From positions 1 to 7,389 of the forward strand of contig JALHTN010000423.1 of assembly GCA_022865865.1 (NCBI GenBank): a DNA stretch of 7,389 nucleotides. Direction: 5' to 3'. Below, piece by piece: positions 1 through 6,003 of the stretch (its first letter is position 1; every line of letters starts with the position of its first letter). This DNA comes from Anaerolineales bacterium (GTDB lineage Bacteria > Chloroflexota > Anaerolineae > Anaerolineales > UBA4823). Under the pieces are notes generated by a model. The model was not told the origin of the DNA, did not search any database, and saw nothing but the letters and a program-made list of their open reading frames with translations. The position numbers and the translations under genes were made by a program.

Positions 1-305
1 ACGATTTTTCGGTTAATTCTCTTTACGAAACGCTGTCAACGGTTTATGATAAGAGACCCGATCATGGTGAGCAGGTAATCGAAGCCAGTTTGGCAACCGT
101 CGAGGTATCCCAGCTGTTGGGTCTTATACCTCCAGCTGTGGTCTTCGTTTTTCGCCGGGAAACTCGGATGGCTTCTGGTCAGGTAGTTGAATATGTGGAT
201 TCCGAGCTGCGAGCTGACCATTTCCGCTTCTACACCAACCTGCGCTTGTTCGCCACCCCAGAGGAATTTGTCTTTCGCAGGCTGCCGTTGAAGGTAGCAA
301 GTTGA
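1..305 (+). CDS. GntR-family transcriptional regulator, C-terminal UTRA domain (partial, 5' end outside window)
   Basis: The reading frame is open from the left edge (first full codon at base 3) to a TGA at 303-305, giving about 100 residues. The segment reads like the second half of a UTRA domain, the small-molecule-binding domain of HutC/FarR-type GntR regulators. It has an early SLYETL stretch, an aliphatic LLGLIPPAVVF strand, an arginine-rich strand (FRRETRM), and the characteristic GQVVEYVDSELRADHFRFY region in which the V-V-E-Y and R-x-D-x-(Y/F)-R-F pattern is typical. The DNA-binding winged helix must lie upstream of the window. The gene is 41 bases upstream of rpiB on the same strand with no visible terminator between them. 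It is therefore probably a local regulator of the BMC operon, perhaps sensing a sugar phosphate. The ligand is inference only. The family call is fairly secure, while the length and start cannot be seen. Confidence 0.8.
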   Translation, partial: DFSVNSLYETLSTVYDKRPDHGEQVIEASLATVEVSQLLGLIPPAVVFVFRRETRMASGQVVEYVDSELRADHFRFYTNLRLFATPEEFVFRRLPLKVAS

Positions 306-346
306 GAATGATCGAATATGGTCAATAGGGTTGAAGAGTGGTATAG

Positions 347-949
347 ATGAGCGATTTATCTGAATCCCAACTCCAGGAGATTGTGCAGAAGATCGTAGAA
401 CGCACATTGGGTGACAGCAGTATGGATACTGCAAAGCCTGCGCTTAACAGTGCAGCCCCTTCTCGAGCTGAGGCGACGCCTCATGCTGGGGAACAGTCCA
501 ATAAGAACCGGCGAATTGCGATAGCTGCCGATCACGGTGGTTTTTCGCTCAAAGAAAACCTGAAACCATACCTGCAGAAGCAGGGTTACCAGGTGGATGA
601 CTGTGGAACCCACAGCAATGAATCAGTGGATTACCCGGATTTTGCCTATGCGGTGGCAAAAAAAGTAAGTGAAGGCGAAGCATGGCGAGGCATCATTATT
701 GATGGAGCCGGGATTGGCAGCTGCATGGTGGCCAACAAGGTTCCAGGTGTCCGAGCGGCGATGTGTTATGACCATGCCACCGCTTTGAACAGTCGTGAAC
801 ATAATAACGCCAATGTGCTCACCCTGGGTGCCGGCATGATCGACAGCACCCTTGCTCGCCAGATCGTGCTCACCTGGTTGAATACAAATTTTGGCGGTGG
901 GCGTCACGCCCGGCGTGTAGATAAGATCATGAACATTGAAAGAAGATAG
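347..949 (+). CDS. rpiB: RpiB/LacAB-family sugar-phosphate isomerase with N-terminal encapsulation peptide
   Basis: This 200-residue protein is a predicted cytosolic or BMC-lumen isomerase that would interconvert an aldose and ketose phosphate (ribose-5-P and ribulose-5-P in classical RpiB). Residues 4-21 (LSESQLQEIVQKIVERTL) form an amphipathic helix typical of BMC encapsulation peptides. A polar, Ala/Pro-rich linker follows to about residue 54, and the RpiB core runs from 56 to 200. Core motifs visible are ADHGG (61-65), DYPD (95-98), GAGIG (120-124), VANKVPGVRAA (128-138), SREHNNANVL (149-158, with the conserved His152) and GGGRHARRV (183-191). Classical RpiB is about 150 residues, so the extra length is the targeting region. 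The position of the E. coli catalytic Cys66 is Asp119 here, so the exact substrate is uncertain. The ATG at 347 keeps the whole helix, and its Shine-Dalgarno is weak. The stop codon abuts the start of the aldolase gene, indicating translational coupling. Confidence 0.9.
   Translation: MSDLSESQLQEIVQKIVERTLGDSSMDTAKPALNSAAPSRAEATPHAGEQSNKNRRIAIAADHGGFSLKENLKPYLQKQGYQVDDCGTHSNESVDYPDFAYAVAKKVSEGEAWRGIIIDGAGIGSCMVANKVPGVRAAMCYDHATALNSREHNNANVLTLGAGMIDSTLARQIVLTWLNTNFGGGRHARRVDKIMNIERR
356..409 (+). other. Encapsulation-peptide-like helix of the RpiB homologue
   Basis: Residues 4-21 place hydrophobic residues (L4, L9, I12, V13, I16, V17, L21) at i, i+3/4, i+7 spacing, with Q/E/K/R on the other face. 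This is followed by a Ser/Ala/Pro-rich linker before the enzyme fold begins at about residue 56. This helix-plus-linker plan is the known form of peptides that direct cargo enzymes to BMC shells. Its role here is inferred from pattern and context. Confidence 0.7.
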
Positions 950-1894
950 GTGAAATTTAATTCTATGTTAGCTGACCAAGCGAAAGTTGAAAAGATTGTA
1001 GAGATTGTGGCCCGGGAGGTTCTGATCGCCCTGGCCGCGCAAGAACAAAATAGTATCTCCGGTGAATGCGACCACTGCACGGAAGAGTGCACCGGGGATG
1101 TTTGCGTGATGACCTGCTTTGACAGGGTGGGACGCGTGGTCAATGCTGGGGCAGCTCGCATCACTTCCTCGTTGGGCGGAATTCCAGATGATCCCAGCGT
1201 GGCCGGGAAGATCGATCACACCCTGTTAAAACCGGATGCCACGCCTGACCAGATAGCACAGCTGTGTTTCGAAGCGCGTAAATACGAATTCGCATCGGTG
1301 TGTGTCAATCCCACGCATGTCAAAATGTGTGCGCAGCTCCTACGCGGCAGCCCGGTGAAAGTGTGCACCGTGATCGGTTTTCCACTTGGTGCTTCGTCGA
1401 CTGAGGTGAAAGTTTTCGAGACCGAGACAGCTCTGCGAGATGGCGCGACCGAGATCGATATGGTGCTCAACATCGGTGGACTGAAGGCCAAAGATTACGA
1501 GCTGGTGGCGAAGGACATCAACGGGGTTGTCCGGATGGCACACTCGGCGGGTGCTTTGGTCAAGGTGATCATCGAAACCGCACTGCTAACTGATCAAGAA
1601 AAAGAGATCGCCAGTTTATTGTCAAAAGAGGCTGGGGCGGATTACGTGAAGACTTCAACCGGATTTTCCGGAGGTGGAGCCACAGCGGAAGATATCGCTT
1701 TGATGCGCAATGCTGTTGGCCCCGAGATGGGCATAAAAGCATCTGGTGGTGTTTCGTCGTTTGAAGATGTCCAAAAGATGGTTTTCGCGGGAGCAACCCG
1801 CATCGGTGCCAGTGCAGGAGTCAAGATCGTCAAGGGCGAGAGGCAAACCACATCTGCAGCCGGCGCTCCATTGGCTGTAGCAGCGAAATATTAG
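950..1894 (+). CDS. deoC: Deoxyribose-phosphate aldolase (DeoC family) with N-terminal targeting helix and five-Cys linker
   Basis: This 314-residue class I aldolase is predicted to cleave 2-deoxyribose-5-phosphate to acetaldehyde and glyceraldehyde-3-phosphate, probably inside the compartment. The catalytic domain starts near residue 86 ([12 protein letters not shown]). It shows GFPLG (143-147), the aspartate of EIDMVLNIG (Asp170), the Schiff-base lysine in YVKTSTGF (Lys234) and the second active-site lysine in GIKASGGV (Lys263), matching E. coli DeoC Asp102, Lys167 and Lys201. The first 85 residues are extra: an amphipathic helix at about 11-28 (encapsulation-peptide-like), then a cysteine-rich stretch (Cys40, 43, 47, 52, 56). 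The GTG at 950 directly follows the rpiB stop and has a purine-rich AAAGAAG just upstream. An in-frame ATG at 965 is an alternative start and would keep the helix. The function call is secure for the fold and catalytic residues. The role of the cysteines is unknown. Confidence 0.92.
   Translation: MKFNSMLADQAKVEKIVEIVAREVLIALAAQEQNSISGECDHCTEECTGDVCVMTCFDRVGRVVNAGAARITSSLGGIPDDPSVAGKIDHTLLKPDATPDQIAQLCFEARKYEFASVCVNPTHVKMCAQLLRGSPVKVCTVIGFPLGASSTEVKVFETETALRDGATEIDMVLNIGGLKAKDYELVAKDINGVVRMAHSAGALVKVIIETALLTDQEKEIASLLSKEAGADYVKTSTGFSGGGATAEDIALMRNAVGPEMGIKASGGVSSFEDVQKMVFAGATRIGASAGVKIVKGERQTTSAAGAPLAVAAKY
980..1033 (+). other. Encapsulation-peptide-like helix of the DeoC homologue
   Basis: Residues 11-28 ([18 protein letters not shown]) form a predicted amphipathic helix with V13, I16, V17, I19, V20, V24, L25, I26 and L28 as the hydrophobic positions. 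It closely resembles the IVQKIVERTL segment of the preceding RpiB homologue, which suggests the same shell docking site. The role is inferred from pattern and operon context. Confidence 0.65.
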
Positions 1895-1905
1895 TGAGAT
1901 AAAGA

Positions 1906-2196
1906 ATGAAGATCGCCAGGGTAATTGGTACTACAATCGCCACAATTAAAGACCCCAAGATCGAGGGGAGCAAATTGCTGATCCTGCGCGAGACTGATGA
2001 AACAGGCGAGTTGATCGGGAAATCCTATGTCGCGGTTGACCTGGTGGATGCTGGTGTAAACGACCTGGTTTTGAGTGGACATGGCTCCAGCGCACGGCAG
2101 ACCTACCAGACAAAAGAGTGCCCGGTCGATGCGGTGGTGATGGCTGTAATCGACCATTTAGAGGTGGATGGAGAAGTCGTTTACCGCATGACTTAG
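1906..2196 (+). CDS. BMC-P shell vertex protein 1 (EutN/CcmL family)
   Basis: This 96-residue protein belongs to the Pfam EutN_CcmL family, whose pentamers cap the vertices of microcompartment shells. Family signs are the N-terminal strand MKIARVIGTTIATIKDPKIEG, then KLLILRETD (23-31), YVAVDLVDAGVNDLVLSG (41-58) with the D-x-x-x-A-G-x-x-D-L-V turn, a GSSARQT segment (60-66), and the final PVDAVVMAVIDHLEV strand and helix (73-87). Length is normal for the family. It starts 11 bases after the deoC stop, with a weak purine-rich GAGATAAAGA as ribosome binding site. It is about 70% identical (67 of 96 residues by my alignment) to the next gene, so the pair arose by tandem duplication. It lacks any added tail or targeting helix. 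Confidence 0.93.
   Translation: MKIARVIGTTIATIKDPKIEGSKLLILRETDETGELIGKSYVAVDLVDAGVNDLVLSGHGSSARQTYQTKECPVDAVVMAVIDHLEVDGEVVYRMT
2131..2188 (+). repeat. 3' end shared by the tandem BMC-P genes (copy 1)
   Basis: Bases 2131-2188 match 2481-2538 at 51 of 58 positions, at a constant offset of 350. Runs of 17 (2149-2165) and 19 (2170-2188) bases are identical, including synonymous sites. The 5' ends of the same two genes differ at many third positions. Confidence 0.85.
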
Positions 2197-2255
2197 GATT
2201 TATTATTTTGAAGTCTTGGCAAGAACAGAAGTTGTTGAGTTAAGTGGAGTGAGGC

Positions 2256-2546
2256 ATGCAGATCGCAAAAGTGATTGGAACAACGATTTCCACGATAAAA
2301 GATGAGATGCTGGTCGGTCGCAAGCTGCTCATCGTGCGCCAGACGGATGAGACGGGAACTCCGTATGGAAAACCTTACGTGGCTGTGGATACACTGGATG
2401 CGGGTGTGGGTGACCTGGTGCTCACTGCGCATGGTTCTGGAGGACGTCAAACAGCGATCACCAAGAACAGCCCTGTGGATGCGGTGATCATGGCTGTGAT
2501 CGACCATTTAGAGGTTTCGGGAGAAGTCGTTTACCGCAAGGAGTAA
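2256..2546 (+). CDS. BMC-P shell vertex protein 2 (EutN/CcmL family), tandem paralogue
   Basis: This is a second 96-residue EutN/CcmL-family pentamer subunit with the same motif order as its neighbour: MQIAKVIGTTISTIKDE, KLLIVRQTDETG (23-34), YVAVDTLDAGVGDLVLTAHG (41-60), GGRQT (62-66) and PVDAVIMAVIDHLEV (73-87). The turn reads DAGVGDL, nearer the family consensus than the DAGVNDL of copy 1. The two differ mainly at 17-22, 35-40 and 57-72, regions that in the family are surface loops, so different partners are possible but not shown. The gene is separated from copy 1 by 59 bases with no convincing hairpin. The purine-rich GTGGAGTGAGG just upstream provides a plausible ribosome binding site. 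Confidence 0.93.
   Translation: MQIAKVIGTTISTIKDEMLVGRKLLIVRQTDETGTPYGKPYVAVDTLDAGVGDLVLTAHGSGGRQTAITKNSPVDAVIMAVIDHLEVSGEVVYRKE
2481..2538 (+). repeat. 3' end shared by the tandem BMC-P genes (copy 2)
   Basis: This is the partner of bases 2131-2188: 51 of 58 bases are identical. It lies at the 3' end of the second BMC-P gene and encodes the AVIDHLEV-x-GEVVYR tail common to both proteins. Confidence 0.85.
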
Positions 2547-2600
2547 GCCAGCTGGGAACAGCTAAAAGCTTCCTTCGGTATATTTAACAAGGGAATTTAA

Positions 2601-4070
2601 ATGGCAGTCTCGGATAAAGATTTGCTCTCAGTACAAGAAGCCCGTCAGATGGTTGAACGGGCTCATGAGGCTCAAAAAGTATGGGGAACTGCGACCCAGC
2701 AGCAAGTAGACCAGGTTTGTGCAGCCATGGCGCAGGCCGCGTATCTGGGTGCTGAGCGGTTAGGCCGCCTGGCAGCTGATGAGACAGGCTTTGGTGTGCC
2801 GGAGCATAAGAAATTAAAAAATGAATTCGCTTCCCAACACCTCTGGAATCGGATTCGGGATATAAAGACTGTCGGGTTCGTGCGCAAGGATGAAGTCAAT
2901 AAGATCTATGAGATCGCCTGGCCAATGGGGGTGGTGGGCGCACTGGTACCCAGCACCAACCCAACCTCCACAGTGATCAACAAAATATTAATCTCGGTCA
3001 AGGCTCGCAATGGCATTGTGGTCGCCCCCCATCCCAGCGCGGTTAACTGCAGCCGGGAGACAGCCCAGCTGATGATCGCTGCCGCAGAAGGAGCTGGTGC
3101 TCCTCCTGGCTTGATTAATTGTTTGACCACAATCTCCTTCAAAGGCACCCAAGAGATGATGGCTCACAAGCATACTGCGGTCATATTAGCGACCGGGGGC
3201 AGTGAGATGGTGCGTGTTGCTCATTCTCAAGGCAAACCGGCGTATGGTGTCGGGCCAGGGAATGTGCCTGCCTATGTCGATCGCAGTGCTGATCTTGAAA
3301 AAGCCGCCAGGTATATCGTGGCCAGCAAGGCTTTCGATTATTCGGTGATCTGTGCCACAGAACAGGCTGTGATTGCTGATAGGCCGATCGCCGCGCGCCT
3401 ACAACAGCTGATGGAGAGCGAAGGGGCATACTTCGTCGACGAAGCACAAACTGCGGCTTTGGGCAAGGTGCTTTTTCACCCTGATGGCAGCGTCAATGTC
3501 GCCAGTGTGGGCAAATCCCCACAATATCTGGCTGCCATGGCTGGCATTCAAGTGCCTTCACAGGCACGCATCCTGGTGGCGAAGTTAAATGAAGTCGGTC
3601 GCGGTGAGCCTTTATCGCGAGAAAAAATGACGACCGTGCTGGGCTGGTATGAAGCCAATGGCTGGGAAGCGGGTTGTGAACGCTGTATCGAAATGATTAA
3701 TTTCGGCGGTCGCGGGCACAGTCTGATCATCCATGCTACAGACGAGAAGGTCCTGATGGCGTTTGGCTTGGAAAAACCTGTCTTCCGCATTGGCGTCAAC
3801 ACGATGGGTACGCTGGGTTCGATCGGCTTGACCACCAATGTAATGCCCTCCTTGACCCTGGGAGCGGGAGGTATTGGAGGGTCGATCACCGGTGATAATG
3901 TCGGTGTTTATCATCTATTTAACATCAAGCGCATGGCTTTTGAGACCTCCCGGCCACCTGAAATGGCCATGCGTTCCGGGACGACCCCTTCCGGTCCAGT
4001 TTATGGACCTGCACTAAGTGAGATCGAAGCTGTGGTGGAAGAAGTTGTACAGCAAATTATCCAGGCATAA
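2601..4070 (+). CDS. CoA-acylating aldehyde dehydrogenase (PduP/EutE-like) with C-terminal encapsulation peptide
   Basis: This 489-residue enzyme is predicted to oxidise an aldehyde to the acyl-CoA with NAD+ (acetaldehyde to acetyl-CoA if DeoC supplies it). It shows the family's PMGVVGALVPSTNPTST (108-124), a Gly-rich segment with GKPAYGVGPGNVPAY (211-225), and the active-site cysteine in FDYSVICATEQAV (245-257, Cys251). Acylating enzymes commonly read F-D-N-x-x-I-C-A-S-E-Q here. FGGRGHS (368-374) and a Gly-rich GAGGIGGS (421-428) are also present. The final residues 472-488 (LSEIEAVVEEVVQQIIQ) form an amphipathic helix after a Pro/Gly/Thr/Ser linker, a C-terminal encapsulation peptide, whereas PduP carries its peptide at the N-terminus. 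AAGGGAAT lies just before the ATG at 2601. In the pathway this is the only visible aldehyde-consuming step. No partner for NADH or CoA recycling is in the window. Confidence 0.93.
   Translation: MAVSDKDLLSVQEARQMVERAHEAQKVWGTATQQQVDQVCAAMAQAAYLGAERLGRLAADETGFGVPEHKKLKNEFASQHLWNRIRDIKTVGFVRKDEVNKIYEIAWPMGVVGALVPSTNPTSTVINKILISVKARNGIVVAPHPSAVNCSRETAQLMIAAAEGAGAPPGLINCLTTISFKGTQEMMAHKHTAVILATGGSEMVRVAHSQGKPAYGVGPGNVPAYVDRSADLEKAARYIVASKAFDYSVICATEQAVIADRPIAARLQQLMESEGAYFVDEAQTAALGKVLFHPDGSVNVASVGKSPQYLAAMAGIQVPSQARILVAKLNEVGRGEPLSREKMTTVLGWYEANGWEAGCERCIEMINFGGRGHSLIIHATDEKVLMAFGLEKPVFRIGVNTMGTLGSIGLTTNVMPSLTLGAGGIGGSITGDNVGVYHLFNIKRMAFETSRPPEMAMRSGTTPSGPVYGPALSEIEAVVEEVVQQIIQA
4014..4067 (+). 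other. C-terminal encapsulation-peptide-like helix of the aldehyde dehydrogenase
   Basis: Residues 472-489 have hydrophobic L472, I475, V478, V479, V482, V483, I486 and I487 in a heptad-like spacing with Glu/Gln between. They are separated from the enzyme by a flexible segment (SGTTPSGPVYGP, 459-470). The pattern V-V-E-E-V-V-Q-Q-I-I is typical of BMC cargo targeting helices. The role is inferred. Confidence 0.72.
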
Positions 4071-4105
4071 GTTTTAAGCCTGAGAATTAAAAACAAATCT
4101 ATTCA

Positions 4106-4111
4106 GAGGAG
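4106..4111 (+). promoter_or_regulatory. Strong Shine-Dalgarno of the BMC-H gene
   Basis: GAGGAG lies six bases before the ATG at 4118. It is much stronger than the sites of the upstream cargo genes, as would suit the most abundant shell subunit. The link to high expression is inference. Confidence 0.7.
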
Positions 4112-4117
4112 TGTCAT

Positions 4118-4447
4118 ATGGTTCAAGATCCTGCATTTATCGCCTTAGGAATGGTTGAGACCCGTGGTTTGATCGGCTCCATTGAAGCTGCAGATGCGAT
4201 GGTTAAAGCAGCCAATGTGGTGCTGATCGGATCGGAATATGTTGGTGGTGGCTACGTGACCGTGATGGTGCGCGGTGATGTTGGCGCCGTCAAGGCAGCC
4301 ACGGATGCTGGTGCAGCTGCTGCCAAGCGTGTGGGAGAGCTGGTTTCAGTACATGTGATCCCACGCCCACACGAAAACGTCGAAATGATCCTGCCCCAAA
4401 GGTCGAAGGGCGGATTCGGCGGACGTACGGAAGGGGATAAGAAATAG
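4118..4447 (+). CDS. BMC-H shell hexamer protein (PduA/CcmK-like)
   Basis: This 109-residue single-BMC-domain protein is the only hexamer subunit in the window and so probably the bulk of the shell facets. It carries [20 protein letters not shown] (9-28), the edge lysine in VKAANV (Lys30), the pore loop YVGGGYVT (41-48), [19 protein letters not shown] (51-69) and [16 protein letters not shown] (78-93), where Arg83 is the usual inter-hexamer arginine. PduA reads KIGSG at the pore where this reads YVGGG, so the narrowest point would be lined by glycine backbone instead of serine. The tail after residue 94 ([16 protein letters not shown]) is short, polar and basic, and longer than that of the shortest PduA-type proteins. 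The gene has a strong Shine-Dalgarno and is followed after 11 bases by the EutJ-like gene. Confidence 0.96.
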   Translation: MVQDPAFIALGMVETRGLIGSIEAADAMVKAANVVLIGSEYVGGGYVTVMVRGDVGAVKAATDAGAAAAKRVGELVSVHVIPRPHENVEMILPQRSKGGFGGRTEGDKK

Positions 4448-4458
4448 CAGCCGGGAGG

Positions 4459-5328
4459 GTGGATACCCGATCTGACTACTTCGACACTTTAGCTCGTGCT
4501 GAGCAGGTTATTCGCTGGCTGCCTGATCCTGAACCACTACCACTGACTGAGAGTCCCACCGGTCTCCTGCGGATTGGTGTGGACCTGGGTACGGCATACC
4601 TGGTTCTGGTGGTGCTTGATGAAGATAATCAACCGCTGGCTGGTGAATACCAGTTTGCCCAGGTGGTTCGGGATGGATTAGTGGTCGACTACCTGGGGGC
4701 GATCGACCTGCTGGTCGAGATGAAATCTCGGGTGGAGGCCAGGCTGGGCAGGGAGCTAACCCATGCGGCCAGCGGCTACCCACCTGGTGTACCCCAGGTC
4801 GAAGTCAGGGCGACGACCAATGTGGTTGAAGCTGCTGGTCTGCGCTGTACTAGGATGGTCGATGAACCCTCCGCGGCGAATGCCGTGTTGAAGCTGAAAG
4901 ATGGGGCGATCGTGGATGTGGGTGGCGGCACGACTGGAATTGCTATCCTGCAAGATGGAAAAGTGGTCTACACTGCTGATGAGGCAAGTGGAGGCACGCA
5001 CTTTTCTCTGGTTGTGGCCGGGGCGCAGGACATATCGTTTGAATCTGCCGAAGAGATGAAAGTCAACCCAGCAGAGCAGGCGCGCCTCTTCCCAATCGTT
5101 CGGCCAGTTATGGAAAAGGTCGCAGATATCGCTGCCCGGCATATACGTATAAGCCAGGTGGATGTGAAAAACCTGACCTTAGTCGGAGGCACGAGCACCT
5201 TCCCTGGTATGGCAGATGTGGTCGCCGAGTATACCGGTTTGCCAACCTACGTTCCGGAGCGTCCGGTCTTCGTGACCCCAATTGGTATCGCCATGAATGA
5301 TGAGCAAGTCGAGACTCAGGATTATTAA
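4459..5328 (+). CDS. eutJ: EutJ-family actin/Hsp70-fold ATPase, predicted BMC chaperone
   Basis: This 289-residue protein aligns along its whole length with E. coli EutJ as I recall it. It has the phosphate-1 loop IGVDLGTAY (39-47), VVRDGLVVDYLGA (69-81), ASGYPPG (104-110), VDEPSAANAV (134-143), the phosphate-2 loop VDVGGGTTGIAI (152-163), YTADEASGGTHFSL (171-184) and the adenosine motif LVGGTSTFPG (241-250). EutJ is regarded as a putative chaperone of the ethanolamine compartment, perhaps for reactivation or assembly of cargo. No ethanolamine gene is present here, so the client is unknown. The start is taken as GTG at 4459, because no ATG fits and the EutJ homology begins soon after. GGGAGG sits directly against that codon, which is closer than usual. 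The gene lies between the BMC-H and BMC-T genes, suggesting expression along with the shell. Confidence 0.88.
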   Translation: MDTRSDYFDTLARAEQVIRWLPDPEPLPLTESPTGLLRIGVDLGTAYLVLVVLDEDNQPLAGEYQFAQVVRDGLVVDYLGAIDLLVEMKSRVEARLGRELTHAASGYPPGVPQVEVRATTNVVEAAGLRCTRMVDEPSAANAVLKLKDGAIVDVGGGTTGIAILQDGKVVYTADEASGGTHFSLVVAGAQDISFESAEEMKVNPAEQARLFPIVRPVMEKVADIAARHIRISQVDVKNLTLVGGTSTFPGMADVVAEYTGLPTYVPERPVFVTPIGIAMNDEQVETQDY

Positions 5329-5334
5329 CCGGAT

Positions 5335-5340
5335 GGAGGA
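5335..5340 (+). promoter_or_regulatory. Shine-Dalgarno of the BMC-T gene
   Basis: GGAGGA two bases before the ATG at 5343 gives a strong, short-spaced ribosome binding site. It supports this start over the later in-frame ATG codons. Confidence 0.65.
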
Positions 5341-5342
5341 TT

Positions 5343-5975
5343 ATGACTAGCGAATTCTCACTGCGTTGTTATTCTTATTTGGACCGCATGCAGCCTCAAT
5401 ATGCAGCCTTTGTGGGTACGATCACCCAGGGCGACCTGCCAATTGAAGGGATGGCTTCTCTTTATATCGAGATGGCTCCTGGCAACGAGGTATTCCGCAC
5501 AGTGGATATTGCGGTCAAGGCAACCGAGGCAAAACCAGGTGCCCAAGTCGTTGAACGTGAATTCGGTATGTTCGAGGTGCACTCCTTGAGCCAGGCGGCG
5601 GTGATCGAGTCGGGCAGGATTGTGCTTGAGCGCCTCGGATTAAAAATTGAGGATCGCATCCGGCCGCAGGTGGCCTCGGTGCAGGTGATCACCAATATTG
5701 ATCCCTACCAGGCCCAGCTGCTGAACCGCTGGCGGCGGGGCAGCATGCTGGTACCCGGACAAACGCTGCTGGTTGTGGAGTGCTTCCCGGCCGCCTATAT
5801 CAATTATGCCTGCAATGAAGCCGAGAAAAAAGCCAGCATTGATATCGTCCATGTCAGCTCGGTTGGCCGTTTCGGGCGTATGTGGCTCTCCGGCACCGAA
5901 TCGGAAGCCCTGACAGCCCGGGATGCCTCGATCCAGGCTTTAGAGCGCCTGGAAGGTGTAAAGAGCGAGTTCTAA
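5343..5975 (+). CDS. BMC-T double-domain trimeric shell protein (CsoS1D-type, stacking class)
   Basis: At 210 residues this matches the circularly permuted tandem-BMC trimers of the CsoS1D group. It strongly resembles, from memory, the Haliangium ochraceum shell trimer HO-5816: LRCYSYLDRMQPQYAAFVGT (7-26), G-x-ASLYIEMAPG (36-47), VDIAVKATEAKPGAQVVEREFG (54-75), FEVH (77-80), then the second half with RPQVASVQVITNIDPYQAQLLNR (107-129), LVPGQTLLVVE (136-146), ACNEAEKKASID (156-167) and VGRFGRMWLSG (174-184). Such trimers can stack face to face and form large, gated pores. The VEREFG stretch (Glu71-Arg72) probably corresponds to the Glu-Arg pair that opens and closes the CsoS1D pore. The role would be passage of bulky metabolites or cofactors such as sugar phosphates, CoA or NAD. 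That is inference. Confidence 0.92.
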   Translation: MTSEFSLRCYSYLDRMQPQYAAFVGTITQGDLPIEGMASLYIEMAPGNEVFRTVDIAVKATEAKPGAQVVEREFGMFEVHSLSQAAVIESGRIVLERLGLKIEDRIRPQVASVQVITNIDPYQAQLLNRWRRGSMLVPGQTLLVVECFPAAYINYACNEAEKKASIDIVHVSSVGRFGRMWLSGTESEALTARDASIQALERLEGVKSEF

Positions 5976-5992
5976 ATCAGATTCTTCTGCTC

Positions 5993-5999
5993 AGGAGGT
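5993..5999 (+). promoter_or_regulatory. Consensus Shine-Dalgarno of the 149-residue protein gene
   Basis: AGGAGGT with four bases to the ATG at 6004 is the best ribosome binding site in the window. It shows that the unrecognised protein is a real and probably well translated gene. Confidence 0.75.
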
Positions 6000-6003
6000 A
6001 TCT

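Noticed and set aside
36..434. Minus-strand open frame of 132 codons across the regulator end and rpiB start
   Set aside because: It is antisense to two recognisable coding regions, has no family resemblance and reads as unstructured sequence. It is a shadow frame.
2549..2572. Possible hairpin formed by repeated AGCT units between BMC-P 2 and the aldehyde dehydrogenase
   Set aside because: The stems are only four or five bases and self-complementary in themselves, and there is no U-run. It is not a credible terminator.
3548..3889. Minus-strand open frame of 113 codons within the aldehyde dehydrogenase gene
   Set aside because: It is antisense to a conserved catalytic gene. Its Pro/Ile-rich product mirrors the Gly-rich codons of the real gene.
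4756..5142. Minus-strand open frame of 128 codons within the EutJ-like gene
   Set aside because: It lies entirely inside a gene with clear ATPase motifs on the other strand and encodes no recognisable domain.
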